A stretch of 64,000 nt of DNA from Chrysemys picta bellii (lineage: Eukaryota; Chordata; Testudines; Emydidae): positions 125,216,943 through 125,280,942 of the forward strand of contig NC_088791.1 of the NCBI RefSeq assembly GCF_011386835.1. The letters run 5' to 3'. Position 1 is the first letter of the stretch. The number at the start of each line of letters is the position of its first letter. Below are positions 33,516 to 45,520 of the stretch, piece after piece. A program made the translations under genes and the position numbers. The notes under the pieces are model-generated. The model was not told the DNA's origin. It did not search any database and worked only from the letters and a program-made list of their open reading frames with translations.

Positions 33516-34079
33516 TAGGGTGACCAGATGAGAGATGTGAAATATCTGGGTGGGGGGAGGGGAGGAAGCTGTCGGCAGAGCAAAATAAAAACAAAAAACT
33601 CCAAGAGCTGGCAGTGGAGGGGGAAAAAAAAAAGAAAGAAAAGCCGGAGCATAGGAAAAATTGGTGGGGGCTCAGCACCCACCGGCAGCTCCACGCCCCG
33701 CCCCCCCGCCCACACCAGCTCATCTCCGCTCCGCCTCCATCTCCCCTGAGTTGTCTGCTGCATCCTGCTTCTCCCCCCTCCTCCAGCACTTGCACCGCCA
33801 TACAGCTGACTAGCGCAAGTCTGGGGGGGGGGGGGTGAGGAGGAGGAATGCGGCGTGCTTGGGGAAGAGGCAGGGCCAGGGCGGGGATTTGGGAAGGGAT
33901 CCAATGGGGGAGGAAGGGGACGGAGTTAGGGTGGGGGTGGGCGTGAACCCCCTCTGACTGTGGGGCGGAGCACAAAATATCAGGACAATTCGTGTTTCAA
34001 CCGAACATCGGTTGGGACGCGGGACAAACAAGTAAATATCGGGACAGTCCCGATAAAATTGGGACGTCTGGTCACCCTA
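33516..34079. mobile_element. hAT-like MITE, TAGGGTGACCAGA family, 564 bp
   Basis: Ends tagggtgaccagatg and cgtctggtcaccctag are near-exact inverses. The 8 bases gtctggtt are identical on both sides (33508-33515 and 34080-34087), a perfect target duplication. The right part holds gggacagtcccgataaaatt, shared with the 123-bp relative at 17106-17228. The middle is G/C-rich and low in complexity (A and G runs at about 33620-33660, G13 near 33824) and gives long chance frames on the minus strand. Confidence 0.9.
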
Positions 34080-34087
34080 GTCTGGTT

Positions 34088-35110
34088 GACTGAATGGTCA
34101 TGTCCTTAGGCTTGGTTAGAGACTTTGAATTGGTTCCCCATGACTTCACCTTTGTGGCCATTAAAAACACAGCACTGACGTGGCGTGGTAACTGGAAACC
34201 CCAATATTTCTGGTCTCCGGGACAGATTGTCCTTTTGTCCTTTCGTTGGTGCAGTTTTGGGGGGTGGGGGTGGGGGTGGAGAGCAGGCAGGGGTACAGAT
34301 CGTCTCACTCTGATCCTATACATGCTGTGTACAGGATCGAGACCACTCTAGTCACTGTCTTCCCAGGAGCGCAGGGACTGCTCCTTCTCTTCATCCCTTG
34401 GTGTGCACATCACCCCCAAACTGGTGGGAAGGGCCCAAGTCCTTAGTACCTCCCTCATCCTTGGTGCAATGATGAATTTGGGGTTGTGTATATTTTCAGT
34501 GGCCCCTACTAAAGGCTCTGCTTGGTAGATGCTAGCGAATACATAAGAACTATAATACTGTAGTGTGTGTTAGTCTAAGGAGGGTAAATGGTGAGCTTCA
34601 AATGGTGCCCACTACCTGAGATATAGGGCTTTCCTATGAGTAAGTGAGGCCATGTGAGGGCGTCCGTGAATTTTGTGAGTATGTGCAAGCCTGCTGAAGA
34701 CCGTATTGGCTACAATGTTATAGTGAAATCCTGAGTTTTCATATCTGAGGTGACTCCTGTGTTTTGAGGAGTTTGTGTTGTGATGTGAAAATCTGTTCTC
34801 ATGTGAGACTGTTGAGAGGCTTTCTTCTCCGTTTGGGAATGGTGCTCCTAATTCCCCTGGGTGGGCTGAAACCCACCATTTCTGCACAGCTCACATGGCT
34901 CATTCAAGCCCCGAGTGCCTATTACAGCAGTGTGGAGAATGGCAGTTTTGTTTTGTGGCAACTTTTCAAGGTTTCGAAATTTTGTTTTCATTCCAGTGCA
35001 GATGTTTTTGCAAAATGGAATCTGTCAAATGTCTGTTTTCAGACCAAAACCTCATCCTTCCTGAGTTGAAACACTTTTTTAGATCATGTTCATCTGTCTG
35101 TCTCACTCTC
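34088..35110. other. No recognisable feature
   Basis: Unique sequence with overlapping short frames on both strands (up to 101 codons) and no domain. Confidence 0.35.
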
Positions 35111-35114
35111 ACTG

Positions 35115-35258
35115 TGTGGCTAGTGGGTAGAGCACTGGCCAGGGATGTGGGAAACAACCCAGGTTCCAATCCCTGCTCTGCCTGATCCAGAGCGATCTGG
35201 GATAAAAAACTCTGCTCTGGATCAGGCAGATCAGAGACTGGAACCTGGGCCGTTTCCC
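35115..35258. mobile_element. tRNA-derived SINE in inverted-dimer form
   Basis: The left part looks like a tRNA-SINE head: A-box-like tggctagtgggtagagcactgg and B-box-like ggttccaatccc. From gggaaacaacccaggttcc (35149) to atccagagc (35193) it is repeated in reverse complement from gctctggatcaggcag (35214) to cctgggccgtttccc (35258). The arms are about 45 bp with several mismatches and a 20-bp spacer. Flanking duplications were not identified. Confidence 0.7.
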
Positions 35259-35335
35259 GCCTCCCAGGCAGGATAAGTTTCTGCAAAATGTTGAGGGTTT
35301 GAGATTTCATCAAAAATGTTCATACTAGTTCTGTC

Positions 35336-35460
35336 TGCAGTGTACTTGTAGCTGTGTTTGTCCCAGGATATTAGAGAGACAAGGTGGATGGTGATATATT
35401 GGACCAACTTCTGTTGGTGAGAGAGACAAGATTTTGAGTCACATGTAGCTTTTCTTCCCC
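35336..35460 (-). mobile_element. Penelope-like short repeat, degraded
   Basis: Shares with the structure at 55880-56043 the words gtttgtcccaggatat, ggaccaacttctgttggtgagagagacaag and a degraded gagctcttct-like end. The hammerhead-like core is eroded. Limits are approximate. Confidence 0.65.
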
Positions 35461-36870
35461 TAGCACCACCAGAAAAAGTTTTGTTGAAAAACTCAAATCC
35501 GCTCTAGTACTGTCTAGTTGGACCACTGGTCTGATCCAGTGCGGCAGTGCCCATGTCTCTGAGGGTGGAAGAGCGGCTTTAAAGCAGCCTTACGTTTGAA
35601 TTTCCTTTTCTTTTCGCTTATTTTCATACAAATTACAGATGAATGGTGTACATCGGATTTGACTACCCATGGGAAAGGAAGATGACTTTTTTTTAATCTG
35701 CAGACTGGGATGGAAATAAAAACCTTCCAAGCTACTGTAGCCTGTTGGAAACATTAAAGCAAATTTTATTACAGGGATTATTTTACATTACACTCACTTA
35801 TTGAACCCTAAAGACATCTTTTTAAAAACTACTGTATATAAAGACAAAAGCAGCGTGAAATATTTTTTGTTTTTTTTGGTCTTCCTGGCTATCATTTCAG
35901 AAAGACCACATGATTCATTATATGAAGTCAGAATATTTAGCAAACAATAAGACAGGAGTAAATCCAAACCTAGATAAATAAATTATAGGACACTCGCACA
36001 TATTGAATTTAAACATCAATTGGCATGTTAGTGATTTTTCAGTGTATTAACAAAAATGAGAAAAACACTGTAACCCTAGAATTGTAATTAGAGAACCTAA
36101 AATTTGACTGTAGATTATTCAAATATGTTATTTTATTGTCTATTTACTAGTGTTTTGTATTGTACTATTTATGAATGAAAAGTATTGGAGATTTATACAA
36201 TAGTGTTTGCAAGGCTTATGAAGGAGTTACTCCATGTTAATTGTGTTTTGAGTTACTCTAACTTTCATGTACCAGCTTGGTGGTTAAATAGAATTGAATA
36301 ATTGGCTTCAAAATCTGTTTGAAGTGTACTTTAATATGCCACTTACTAACCTCACAATTTTCTTTATGTGGAGACACCTCAAAAATTACAGCCATAATAA
36401 AAACTTAATTATTTAGAACAGCCACTCCAATAAGCTTAAGTACACTTTGAGATCAACAGGCCAAGCTGTTGGACTCCTGTTTCTTTAGTGCAATCAGTAC
36501 CAAGTATAAAGGATGAATAAATGTGACACAGGGCCTGCACTTTTTACTAATTTCTTTTGTCCTATTTTATACAATAGTATTTAATTACTAGAAGTCAGAC
36601 ACACATCATTTTAATGAAACATTAAATGATAGAGAATTTGTAAAATAAGTTAGAGACAAGGAATAAAGACTCCAGAGTATGAACAACATAATACACATTT
36701 AAGAAGGGCAGAAGTCCATTTTCAAAAGGATAGGATGGGATTAGTCACTTCCATACTAAAGTGATTTTGTGCCCCATGTTATTACATAGGAAAGGGCATA
36801 AACAAAAGCCCCCCCCTTTCCCCCCCTTTCTTTTTTGAACCAAAGCTGACATGTTGTGGACCTGATCCTT
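35461..36870. other. Unique AT-rich sequence
   Basis: About 1.4 kb of AT-rich sequence with no gene or repeat end recognised. Confidence 0.4.
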
Positions 36871-36879
36871 AGAAGTGCT

Positions 36880-37828
36880 TAGGGTTGCCAACTTTCCAAT
36901 CACACAAAACCGAACACCCTAGCCCTGCCCCTTCCCTGAGGCCCTGCCCCCCACTCACTACATTCTCCCTCCCTCGGTTGCTCACTCTCCTCCCTTCCTT
37001 GCTCCCTCACTTGGGTTGGGGTGGGGTGAGAGCTCTAATTGGGGGGGTGTGGGCTCTGGGTTGGGGCCAGAAATGAGGGGTTCAGGGTCTGGGGCAGGAG
37101 GGGTCTGGGGCAGGGGATTGGTCTGTGGGAAGGAATGCGGGCTCTGGAGTGGGACCACGGATGGGGATTTGGGGTGCAGGAGGGGGCTCCAGGCTGGGGG
37201 GTGGGGCAGAGGGGTTGAAGGTGTGGGAGGGGGCTCTGGGCTGGGGCAGGGGGTTGGGGTGCAGCAGGGGTGAGGGCTCCATCTGTGGGTGCAGGGTTTG
37301 GAGTGGGGCTGAGGATGAGGGCATTGGGGTGCAGAAGTGGGCTCCGGGTTTGGGAGGGGGCTCAGGGATGGGGCAGGGGGTTGGGGTGCAGGCTTACCTC
37401 TGGTGGCTCCCGATCTGCGGTGCAGCGCGGGGGGGCTAAGGCAGGCTTCCTGCGTGTCCTGAGTCCACGCTGCACCCCAGAAGTGGCCAGCACTGCAGGT
37501 TCGGATCCTCAGTGGAGGCGTGGCAGGTAGCTCTGCGCACTGCTCTGTCCCGCGGGCACAGCCGCTGCAGCTGCCATTGGCTGCGGTTCCTGGCCAATGG
37601 GAGTGTGGAGCTGGTGCTCGGGGTGTGGGTAGCGCATGGAGCCCCCGTGGCCCCCTGCCTAGGAGCCGGACCTGCTGGCCGCTTCTGGGGTGCAGCACAG
37701 AGCCAGGACAGGTAGAGACAAGCCTGCCTTAGCTCTACAGAACTGCCGACCAGCGGTGCTGACCAGAGCCGCCAGGTTCCCTTTTCGACTGGATGTTCTG
37801 GTCAAAAAACAGACATCTGGTCACCCTA
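36880..37828. mobile_element. hAT-like MITE, TAGGGTGACCAGA family, 949 bp with G-rich filler
   Basis: The left end tagggttgccaactttcc and right end catctggtcaccctag fit the family. The flanks gaagtgct (36872-36879) and gaagagct (37829-37836) match at 7 of 8 bases. The interior from about 37010 to 37400 is a G-rich irregular minisatellite with units like ggctctgggntggggcaggggg, then a GC-rich stretch to about 37760. The 238-codon proline-rich minus-strand frame here is a by-product of the repeat. Confidence 0.82.
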
Positions 37829-37836
37829 GAAGAGCT

Positions 37837-38640
37837 GAGTGAATCAGGCTCTTAAGGTAAAAGTAAATGTAGAATTTGGTGTAATTTATTTAGTTTTTGC
37901 TGTAATCATTTTACACAAGCTAAACGTAGAGAACTGTTGGAGCACAGCCTTATTTGATGGCTGATATATTACAGATATTGTTTACCTAGTCATTGCTTTT
38001 CGAAAACTTCAGAATACAAAAGATAGGGACTGTGTGTGGGGGTGGGGGGGAGGGAATTTACCTGTGTGTTTTGTTTTAGATTAAGGCTGAACTAATATTC
38101 GTTTTAGTCAAGATCCAATATTCAAGTACAATATATAGGCTATACGCTGTTTGTTTGTTTTTTTTACTGACGATAGATGAACTATTGTTCCTCTGTTATG
38201 ATATGGATTTATCCACATGTGTAAATTTGTAGGCAATATGAAAACTTCAGCCAGTGAGTATCTACCTAATATCAATCTGTTCTGTACAGAGATTTAAAAA
38301 AAAAAGCACATCAATTACAATGTGTACACATACCAGAAATAAAGCATAAAACTGCTCATTAATAACACAATTCCCAAAGGGAAAAAACCCTTACAAAATA
38401 CAGTAAGTCACACAAACCAGTATCTAATACAAATTCCTTCATGAACATAAGCTTTTTACAAAGATCTCTATGGTGGCAATAACCTCACAATAAAAGTAGG
38501 TAGTTTTTAAAAAAAAACACTTAGGAAGAGTTTGCTTTTCTTGTTTTGAAGGAGATTGTTTGAATGACTATGTACAGGAAACAATTCTGTTGATTGTAAA
38601 GTTGCCGAGTTGCAGAAAATATTCATTTATTTTAATGGAG
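37837..38640. other. No recognisable feature
   Basis: AT-rich unique sequence with a short G run at about 38040-38052. Confidence 0.4.
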
Positions 38641-38645
38641 AATAT

Positions 38646-38752
38646 CCTCTGTGGGCCTGATTTTCTGTGTTGTAAGTCCGGAGTTACTCCACTGAAGTGA
38701 ATGGAGTTACACTGGTGTAAAATAGTGCTCAAGATCAGAATCTAGCCCAGAG
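38646..38752. repeat. Short palindromic MITE-like repeat
   Basis: Starts gggcctgattttctgtgttg and ends gatcagaatctagccc, rough inverses around ggagttactccactgaagtgaatggagttacac. This type is common in turtle genomes. No clear flanking duplication. Confidence 0.6.
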
Positions 38753-39090
38753 AATTCATTTTATGTTATGCAAGGTTAAAATCAATCAGCTGAAGTTTGG
38801 AAACAGCTATTGGTATCTAACGCATTGTTTCAGTATTATTGAAGTTGAGACCTGAATGGACAAAACTCAAGACTTGTAAAGGGACACCAACAATGTGAAA
38901 ACTATTAATTTAAGAAAAGTGAGTTCTAAGGCTCACTCACTCCTGAGTCCCTTTGCCAGCTTTTGTGATTTTTACGATCACATTCTTCTGTTCTCTAACT
39001 GTCTCACTCTCATTGCTGCATGATAGATCCACACAAATGAATGGGGAAATTGACTCCACAGGAGAAACCGAGAAACTGACTACGTACAAA

Positions 39091-39374
39091 GGCCTGGCCT
39101 ACCCTAAAAAGTTAGGTTGACCTAGCTAAGTCGCTCAGGGGTCTGAAAAATCTGCATCCTTGAGCAATGTAGTTAAGCCGACCTAACCCACAATGTAGAC
39201 AGTGCTAGGTCGACGGAATAATTCTTCCATCAACCTAGCTACTGCCTCTCAGGAAGGCGGATTAACTATTGCGGACAGGAGATCTCCTCCCGTCGGTGCC
39301 GGTAGTGTCTACTCTGAAGCACTACAGGGGCACAGCTGCAGCGCCGCAGTAGTATTTCAAGTTTAGAGAAGCCC
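39091..39374. mobile_element. MITE of the ggcctggcctacc family, 284 bp
   Basis: Ends ggcctggcctaccctaaaaag and tttagagaagccc, with AAA on both sides. Contains ttgacctagctaagtcgctcaggggt, gtgtagacagtgctaggtcgacgg (imperfect) and agctcagcaccgcag-like words. It is the most complete of the four copies of this family in the window and is grouped with Harbinger-like MITEs only tentatively. Confidence 0.65.
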
Positions 39375-41043
39375 AAAGTGCAGTCAACTCTAAAGTAAAC
39401 AAACTGGAAAAAATAGTGAAATAATTTTTCTCTCGTCTTTCATTGATAGTAAGCACAAATGCTTCTTGTAGTAATATAGTAGTTAAAATATTACGGAGAA
39501 GTTTGATTTCTAAGTTGACTTTAAAGTCTGACATTCCAACCTTAATTCAGCCTGTTGTGCTGAGTTAGACATCACACAGTGAACGATGAATAACAGAGTG
39601 TGCTGGTCTAAGAACCCTGCATTCTCAGGGGAGCAGCAGGCCTGATCCTTGGAAGTGCTAAGTGCCTCTATTACTATTCCTGTTTGTAACAAATGGTTCC
39701 CAAACTTCTGTAGACTTGATCCTGTGGTACCTTACGTATGTGTGTCAGGTCCATGGACCTGCGATGCTGTGATGGTGGGGGAAAGGAATAAGTAGCAAAA
39801 AAACTTGTGCAAGGAGACTCTGTGTATTGTAGATATAACCTCGGGGGGGGGGGGGGAGAAAGGGTGTCTTTGCAAGGGAAGGCAGCTAGGGAAAAAAAGG
39901 AGGTACATTGCCCATGGAGGCATGGCCAGAATCAGTGTTACTTTTGGCTATATGATTTTTCTGGCCCTTACTAGCAAGTTGGGAAAGAGGGTTCCATCTC
40001 ACAGCTCCACTGTGTGTGTTCTCCCTTCCATGCAAGCTCAGCCCCTTTGCTCAGGCTAAGTACTATTTTTGCAAAAACCAATGCTGTATTTGTACCAGTA
40101 TCTGAAAACGCTCTCTAATACCTCTTTGATGGAGCTCTTATTGTCCCAACTTCAACTAAAGTGCTTTGAATGCTGCTGCTACGGTATAATGAAACGCTAT
40201 TTTTAGAAAACTAAAAGCTCCCTGGTTTAAAGTGAATTGAGAATTTAAAAAATATTGACTCCCTTTACTTGGAGTGCTACATTTCCCACCATGTGCAATA
40301 CCACAGTACGACTTTAAAGGCTCTAGTATGGCTCTACAAACTGAATCACGTGCAGGGAAAAGGGGGGCATCTGAATACCGTTCACAGACGGGATGCTGCA
40401 GGCATTCTGCGGGGAGCAGGAGCAAGTCCAATGCCTGCAAGGGTGCTGAAGGGGAAGCATGCTTACCTGTGGCACTTGCTACACCTTTTCATTAGGTATA
40501 GTATGCCCTTCCCCCAGTGATGTTTTGTATTGACTGGTTGGCGTGCAATGAGGTGGGACATAGAGATGTCCCTGTCCTACTCAGGCAGGCCTCCTCTGAG
40601 AACTGGACTGCTGCAGGCAAGATTGGCTGGCTTATGCTCTCCAGCACTGATGCCTCTCTGTGCTTTTCCCTATCTAATGCACTTCTGCAAGGCAGCCATA
40701 ATTTGGCCCAAAGTGTCCAGTAATAATGTATCCCTTAGCTGTTCAGTAGAAAAAAGAAAAATGCACTCAATACAAAGAAGTTTTAACAGAAGACTTCATG
40801 TTACTCAGTAGACATGGAAAGTGTTCCTGCTATTGATGATGCTCTCAAATATGTGTGACTAAGTCATAGTCAGATCATTTGGTGTTGGTCGAAATAATAT
40901 TAGCTCTGCTGAATTAGTTTGGCACTAATGTGGCTGCGTTGAGTACTATGATTCCAGAGGAATTCCTCTGTTTGGTTGTAGTCACCAGGTGCTCTGTATA
41001 AAATGAAGTCTTGCTGCATGACTTCATTTCACAGGAACGGTTG
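39375..41043. other. No gene recognised; poly-G run
   Basis: Unique sequence with a G14 run at about 39843-39856. The longest frames (about 94 codons) overlap on both strands and lack domains. Confidence 0.4.
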
Positions 41044-41051
41044 ATATAAAA

Positions 41052-41407
41052 CAGGGGTGACCAAACTGTGGTTCGCGGGCCACATGTGACTCTTTTACAG
41101 TTAAAATGCAGTTCACGGAGCCCTCCTTCCCCTGTTCTCCACCTACCAGACCGGGGGGAGGGGAGGGGAGGGGAGGGGAGTGGAGCTCAGGGCTTCTGCC
41201 CTGAGGCAAGGTGGTAAGGCTAGGGGCTTCTGCCCTGTGGAGAGGGGGGATCCTCGGGGCTCCAGCCCCATGGGAAGCATCTGCTGGGGCTCAAGGCTTC
41301 AGCCTTGCTCCTGCTGAAGCCCCAAGCCGCAGCAGGTGCGCCCGGCTCTCGAACTTCTGAAGGTTATTGTATGTGGCTCGGAGGGTTAGTAAATGTGGCC
41401 ACCCCTG
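41052..41407. mobile_element. Non-autonomous hAT element, 356 bp, perfect 8-bp duplication
   Basis: Ends caggggtgaccaaactgtgg and aaatgtggccacccctg are inverse. The bases atataaaa lie on both sides (41044-41051 and 41408-41415), a perfect 8-bp target duplication as made by hAT transposases. The middle contains a (GGGGA)n-like run at about 41155-41181 and a G/C-rich block with gggcttctgccctg repeated twice. Non-coding. Confidence 0.9.
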
Positions 41408-41415
41408 ATATAAAA

Positions 41416-43034
41416 TGTACTGTATGTCTTCAAGTTAAATCCCTACCATAAAATATAGTCAGGCTATTGCAACACGCGGCGACTCGGTATCCCATTGCTG
41501 TTCTGGCTTGCAAAGCAATCCTCCCATTCCTGAGGGGGATAAATTATGATACCAATCAATTGCTGAATAACTATCAGCCTGAGGGAATTGGATTATTGCC
41601 TTGTAAAACAGAGGGGTAGTGGTGTTATTGCTATTGTAATCGGAGGGATTTTTTTTTCGTTTCCAATCAGGTTCAGGAAGGGGAGAGGTTGTCCTTTTTT
41701 TTTAAATTGTTTTTAAATGTTTGTACCCTCCTCTGGAGGGCAAGTACAGGAGGCCACTTGTTGTGCTCAGGAATTTGATGATATCATGCCAGTCTCATTG
41801 CTGTGAATAAAATGACCAGAATCAGGGACTGAAATGACTACTACCCTGCACTCTAATTGGATGAGGGGTCCCTTTGTATTGTGAAGTGTGATGTTGTGGG
41901 AACAGTGACTGAGAATGTCAGCATCTACCCTATTGTGACATAATGTTCACCAGAGAACTTTGGAATAACTCACATTCAGTATTCTGACACAGATTAGGCT
42001 CAAATGGCAATTGATGGATGGGGAGGCAAAGAAAGTTGATCTGCCAAAGGTTTGTCTTGTTGTCCTTGTCTACCTTGGCTTGGATCTTGCAAGAGCAACT
42101 TGCATTTCGCTGTATTGAGCTTTCCATCAAATACGATGTCTCCTTTCAAAATAATAATCTTGACCTAGAATTAAAATATTGCTTACAGACGGTTTTCTGA
42201 ACTCTTTCAACATTGTTTTTGTAAGTTGATAGGAGGTGATTGTCAGATGTCTTGACCAAACTCCATCTGGCGGTGTCATCTTTGTTTGTTTGTTTGTCTG
42301 TCATTCACTTGGATAGTTCGCTCTTGAAAGCTGCTCGCTGCATTCTAAACTTACCTCTCCCATCTTGAGGCACATCATTATAATTTTCTGAAAAATATAA
42401 AAATGTTTGCCTGTAAGTGTCAAGAAGACAGTGTAATGGGAAATAGCTTAACTGTAAACCTATATTGTCTCATTGTTTATTTTAAAACAATCCCTTCTAA
42501 GTAGAGCTGAACAAATAATTGATATTTTTAGTTTGGTGGTTGAACCAAAAAATCTGGGGGAGAGAGAGTTTGTTTTGAACCAAAACTGAAATGAAAAACT
42601 GGAGGGGGGGGAAATGTTGAGGTTGATTTCAAAATGACATTTTCAAAACTATTTGATTAGTTCAGGTACCATAGAAATGAACTTTTCAGTCAATTTACTG
42701 TTTGCCCTTTTTTTTTTTTTTTTTTGCACAGCTCTTCTAAGGACCCTGATCTTGCAAATACTTTAGCACATGCTTAACTTATTCATTTAAGTAGTCCTAT
42801 TGATGAGTTTGACTTATTAGCTGTGTAAGAGCTTGCTTGGTTGGAGTCTAAAACAGACACTAAAATTCGTTTCCTTCCCAAATTTCTCCTCCTTTATTGT
42901 GGATGCCAATTGTCAATACTGATTGTCTTGTTGCCCAAGAACATGGCAAGGGACAGTATCCTTTTGTTGTTGCTGAAGAGCATGACATATTTGTCTTGAA
43001 ACGCGAAGGAAAAAACACATGTAGAGTGAATTAA
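41416..43034. other. No gene recognised; poly-T run
   Basis: AT-rich sequence with a T18 run at about 42708-42725 and a small MITE-like stretch after it (ccctgatcttgcaaatac, 42744-42830). Confidence 0.4.
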
Positions 43035-44068
43035 TAGCAAGTTGAATAAAAAAAATCACTTTTTAAATAAAATTGGATTTTCTTTATACATTACACTTTC
43101 TTAATTTTGTAGAAAGTTTAGCCCTTAACACATGTCAATCTATGAAATAATTTTAAATTAAATACCCGAAATAATATTAAGTGGTAAAATTTGGTAGTAA
43201 ATTTTAAACAACGTCAAATCACAGAACTGGAGGAAGCTACTGACTAAGCATCTGGAACCAGAGGTTGACAGCTAAACCAGCTTTTGACAGCAGTATCCTC
43301 TTCTGTAGGTGCAGAGAGAATTTCAGTTTATTAAACTAGTTCAGTTCAAAGACTACTTCATTCAAAATTAAGAAACCAGGTGGGAGTTGCAAAAGCAGGA
43401 AAGCTTGTTCTCCTCTTCCAGTGTATGAATAAAAGTTTAGGTGTGAAAGGATGAGATCTAAAATCTTGAAGGCGATAGTGACCATAAATAATTTACTAAC
43501 TAAGAATAGTAAATTATTGGTTTAATAAATCAGTTAATTTTAAATGCAAAACACGTTGTGATAAACTTTTTCTTTTCTATCCAGAACACTTAAGGTAGCT
43601 TTATTGAATTTTAAAAAAGTAAAATGCTGCTTTTTGCATTCTTAATTGAACTTAAATGTCAATCCAAACACAGCCTGACACACATCATAAGTAAAAGATT
43701 AGCCATCTAGTAAATAGAAAATGCTGAATGATGCATTTCTTAATATAATAAAAATGTAAAATTAAGAATCTGAATGAATGTAAGTCAAGCTGTATAATTG
43801 ATTAAATACATGTGTATAGATGCACTGTTTCCTCCTGGTTAGCAAAAAGAAGCACCAAACCAGTGTAAAGGTTACATTTAATTGCAAGTCCATGTTTTAA
43901 TAGTTACTAACCAATGAGGATCAACTTTGTTTAGGAAAATAATTAAAAAGTACAAATGCAATTCATAATTAAAATGGCTTATTTAAATAACTCTTCCTGC
44001 TTGCTGATTTTAAATCATGATGAAAATCAGTGATTTAAACCATTTTGATTTAAATCAATCCACCTTGG
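43035..44068. mobile_element. Putative old AT-rich DNA element
   Basis: The right edge carries gatgaaaatcagtgatttaaa and gatttaaatcaatccaccttg, which I associate with ends of an old vertebrate DNA transposon. The left edge aaaaatcactttttaaataaa is roughly inverse to the right. The 1-kb interior is AT-rich and non-coding. I could not confirm target duplications or a family name. Confidence 0.35.
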
Positions 44069-44164
44069 CTACTACAGTTGATCTAGTAAGTATTAATGCT
44101 TGTAGAAAATACAAAGTACTATGCACTTGTTCCTCCTGTGAGTTAACATCACTCATTGCTATTA

Positions 44165-44354
44165 GGGGGCAGGGATAGCTCAGTGGTTTGAGCATTGACC
44201 TGCTAAACCCAGGGCTGTGAATTCAATCCTTGAGGGGGCCATTTAGGGAACTGGGGTAAAAATCTGTCTGGGGATTGGTCCTGCTTTGAGCAGGGGGTTG
44301 GACTAGATGACCTCCTGAGGTCCCTTCCAACCCTGATAGTCTATGATTCTATGA
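44165..44354 (+). mobile_element. tRNA-derived SINE, Cry type, well preserved
   Basis: A-box tagctcagtggtttgagca, B-box region gtgaattcaatcc, then cttgagggggccatttaggg, ctggggattggtcctgcttt, gttggactagatgacctcctg and the tail gattctatgattctatg. It is the best-preserved of the three copies in the window (also about 97-283 and 60155-60303). Confidence 0.92.
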
Positions 44355-44592
44355 TTGGAGCCACTGGGATTATATAAGTGCTAAATAAATCTTATTCTTA
44401 TTGATGTTGTTAATACCTTATGCATAGGGCACTGAATAGGAAACTAGTGTCCAATCCAGATACTCTGACACTGACTCATTTTGTGACCTTGAGAAATCAC
44501 TTCATATTTCTAAACAGCTATTAGGATAGTTTACATAAGCACTGAGAGGGTTATTCAGTCTGACAATAACAAATGCTATAAATGTGCTAGGT

Positions 44593-44737
44593 CAGTGGGT
44601 CTCAAACTTTTCTACTGGTGACCCCTTTCACTGGCTGCAAACCGGGGTTTGGGGTGGAGGCTGACAGCTCATGACCCGCCCCAGTAATGACCTTGCAACC
44701 CCCTGAGGGGTCCTGACTCCCAGTTTGAGAACCCCTG
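44593..44737. mobile_element. hAT MITE, 145 bp, near-perfect 8-bp duplication
   Basis: Ends cagtgggtctcaaacttttct and cagtttgagaacccctg are inverse. The flanks tgctaggt (44585-44592) and ttctaggt (44738-44745) match at 7 of 8 bases. The interior is short and non-coding. It shares the ctcaaac end motif with the 5566-5891 element. Confidence 0.88.
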
Positions 44738-44834
44738 TTCTAGGTGTTATCAAGTATACAGCCTTTGCAAATGACTATGGGCCTGATCCTGAGAGGTGCT
44801 GAGCATTTGCAAGTCAATGTTGTTGATTATTTAC

Positions 44835-45030
44835 TACAGACATAAAGTAAGAGGAACAGTCTGCCCCAAAGAGCTAAATGGATAAAGAATAAAAAAAGGT
44901 AGAGGAGAAAGAGGTGAAGTGACTTGATCCAGGTCATACAATACATCAGTAGCAGAGCTTGGAGAAGAACCTGGACCTCCTGATTCCCAGCCCAGGGCCC
45001 TAGCTATTAGTCCATGCTGCCTAGGGGTTG
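44835..45030 (-). repeat. MIR-like ancient SINE relic
   Basis: Contains aaagaggtgaagtgacttgat, ccaggtcatacaatacatcag, tagcagagcttggagaagaac and cctggacctcctgattcccagcc-like words, followed by the tagctattagtccatgctgcc end. This is the inverse orientation of a MIR/CORE-type SINE. Strand uncertain. Confidence 0.65.
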
Positions 45031-45520
45031 TGAGTGATCAGTTCCTCTTAGGATGTGGCCAATGTCAAACATTGCTCAGAACAATGACATAGTATAACTA
45101 TCTAGTCTAGATCAATACATAGGAAAATAATGTAGGTTGCATTTTGGGATAGCCCAAGCTTAAAAATCTTCCAAGGAGCAAAATACACTTTATGGTAGTT
45201 TGCCATAGTGTATGTAGGCTGAGGCACAATATACATTGTTCTAACCGTAATAATACTCATTTACTTAATAACATAAGAATGGCCATACTGGGTCACACCA
45301 ATGGTCGAGCTAGCCTAGGATCCTGTCTTCTGACAGTGGCCGGTGCCAGATGCTTTCGAGGGAATGAACAGAACAGGGCAATTATTGAATGGTCCCAGTT
45401 TCTGGCGGTCAGATGTTTAGGGATACCCAGAGCAAGTGGTTGCATCCCTGACCATTCCAGCTAATAGCCATCGATGAACCTATCCTCCGTGGACTTATCT
45501 AATTCTTTTTATGAACCCAA

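Noticed and set aside
33505..33975. A 156-codon minus-strand frame with repeated Pro and Ser
   Set aside because: It covers the low-complexity interior of the 564-bp hAT-like MITE. Overlapping long frames on both strands show that composition, not coding, keeps it open.
36982..37698. A 238-codon minus-strand open frame rich in Pro, Ser and His
   Set aside because: It lies on the G-rich minisatellite-like filler of a MITE. The composition explains the lack of stops, all frames there are long, and there is no domain.
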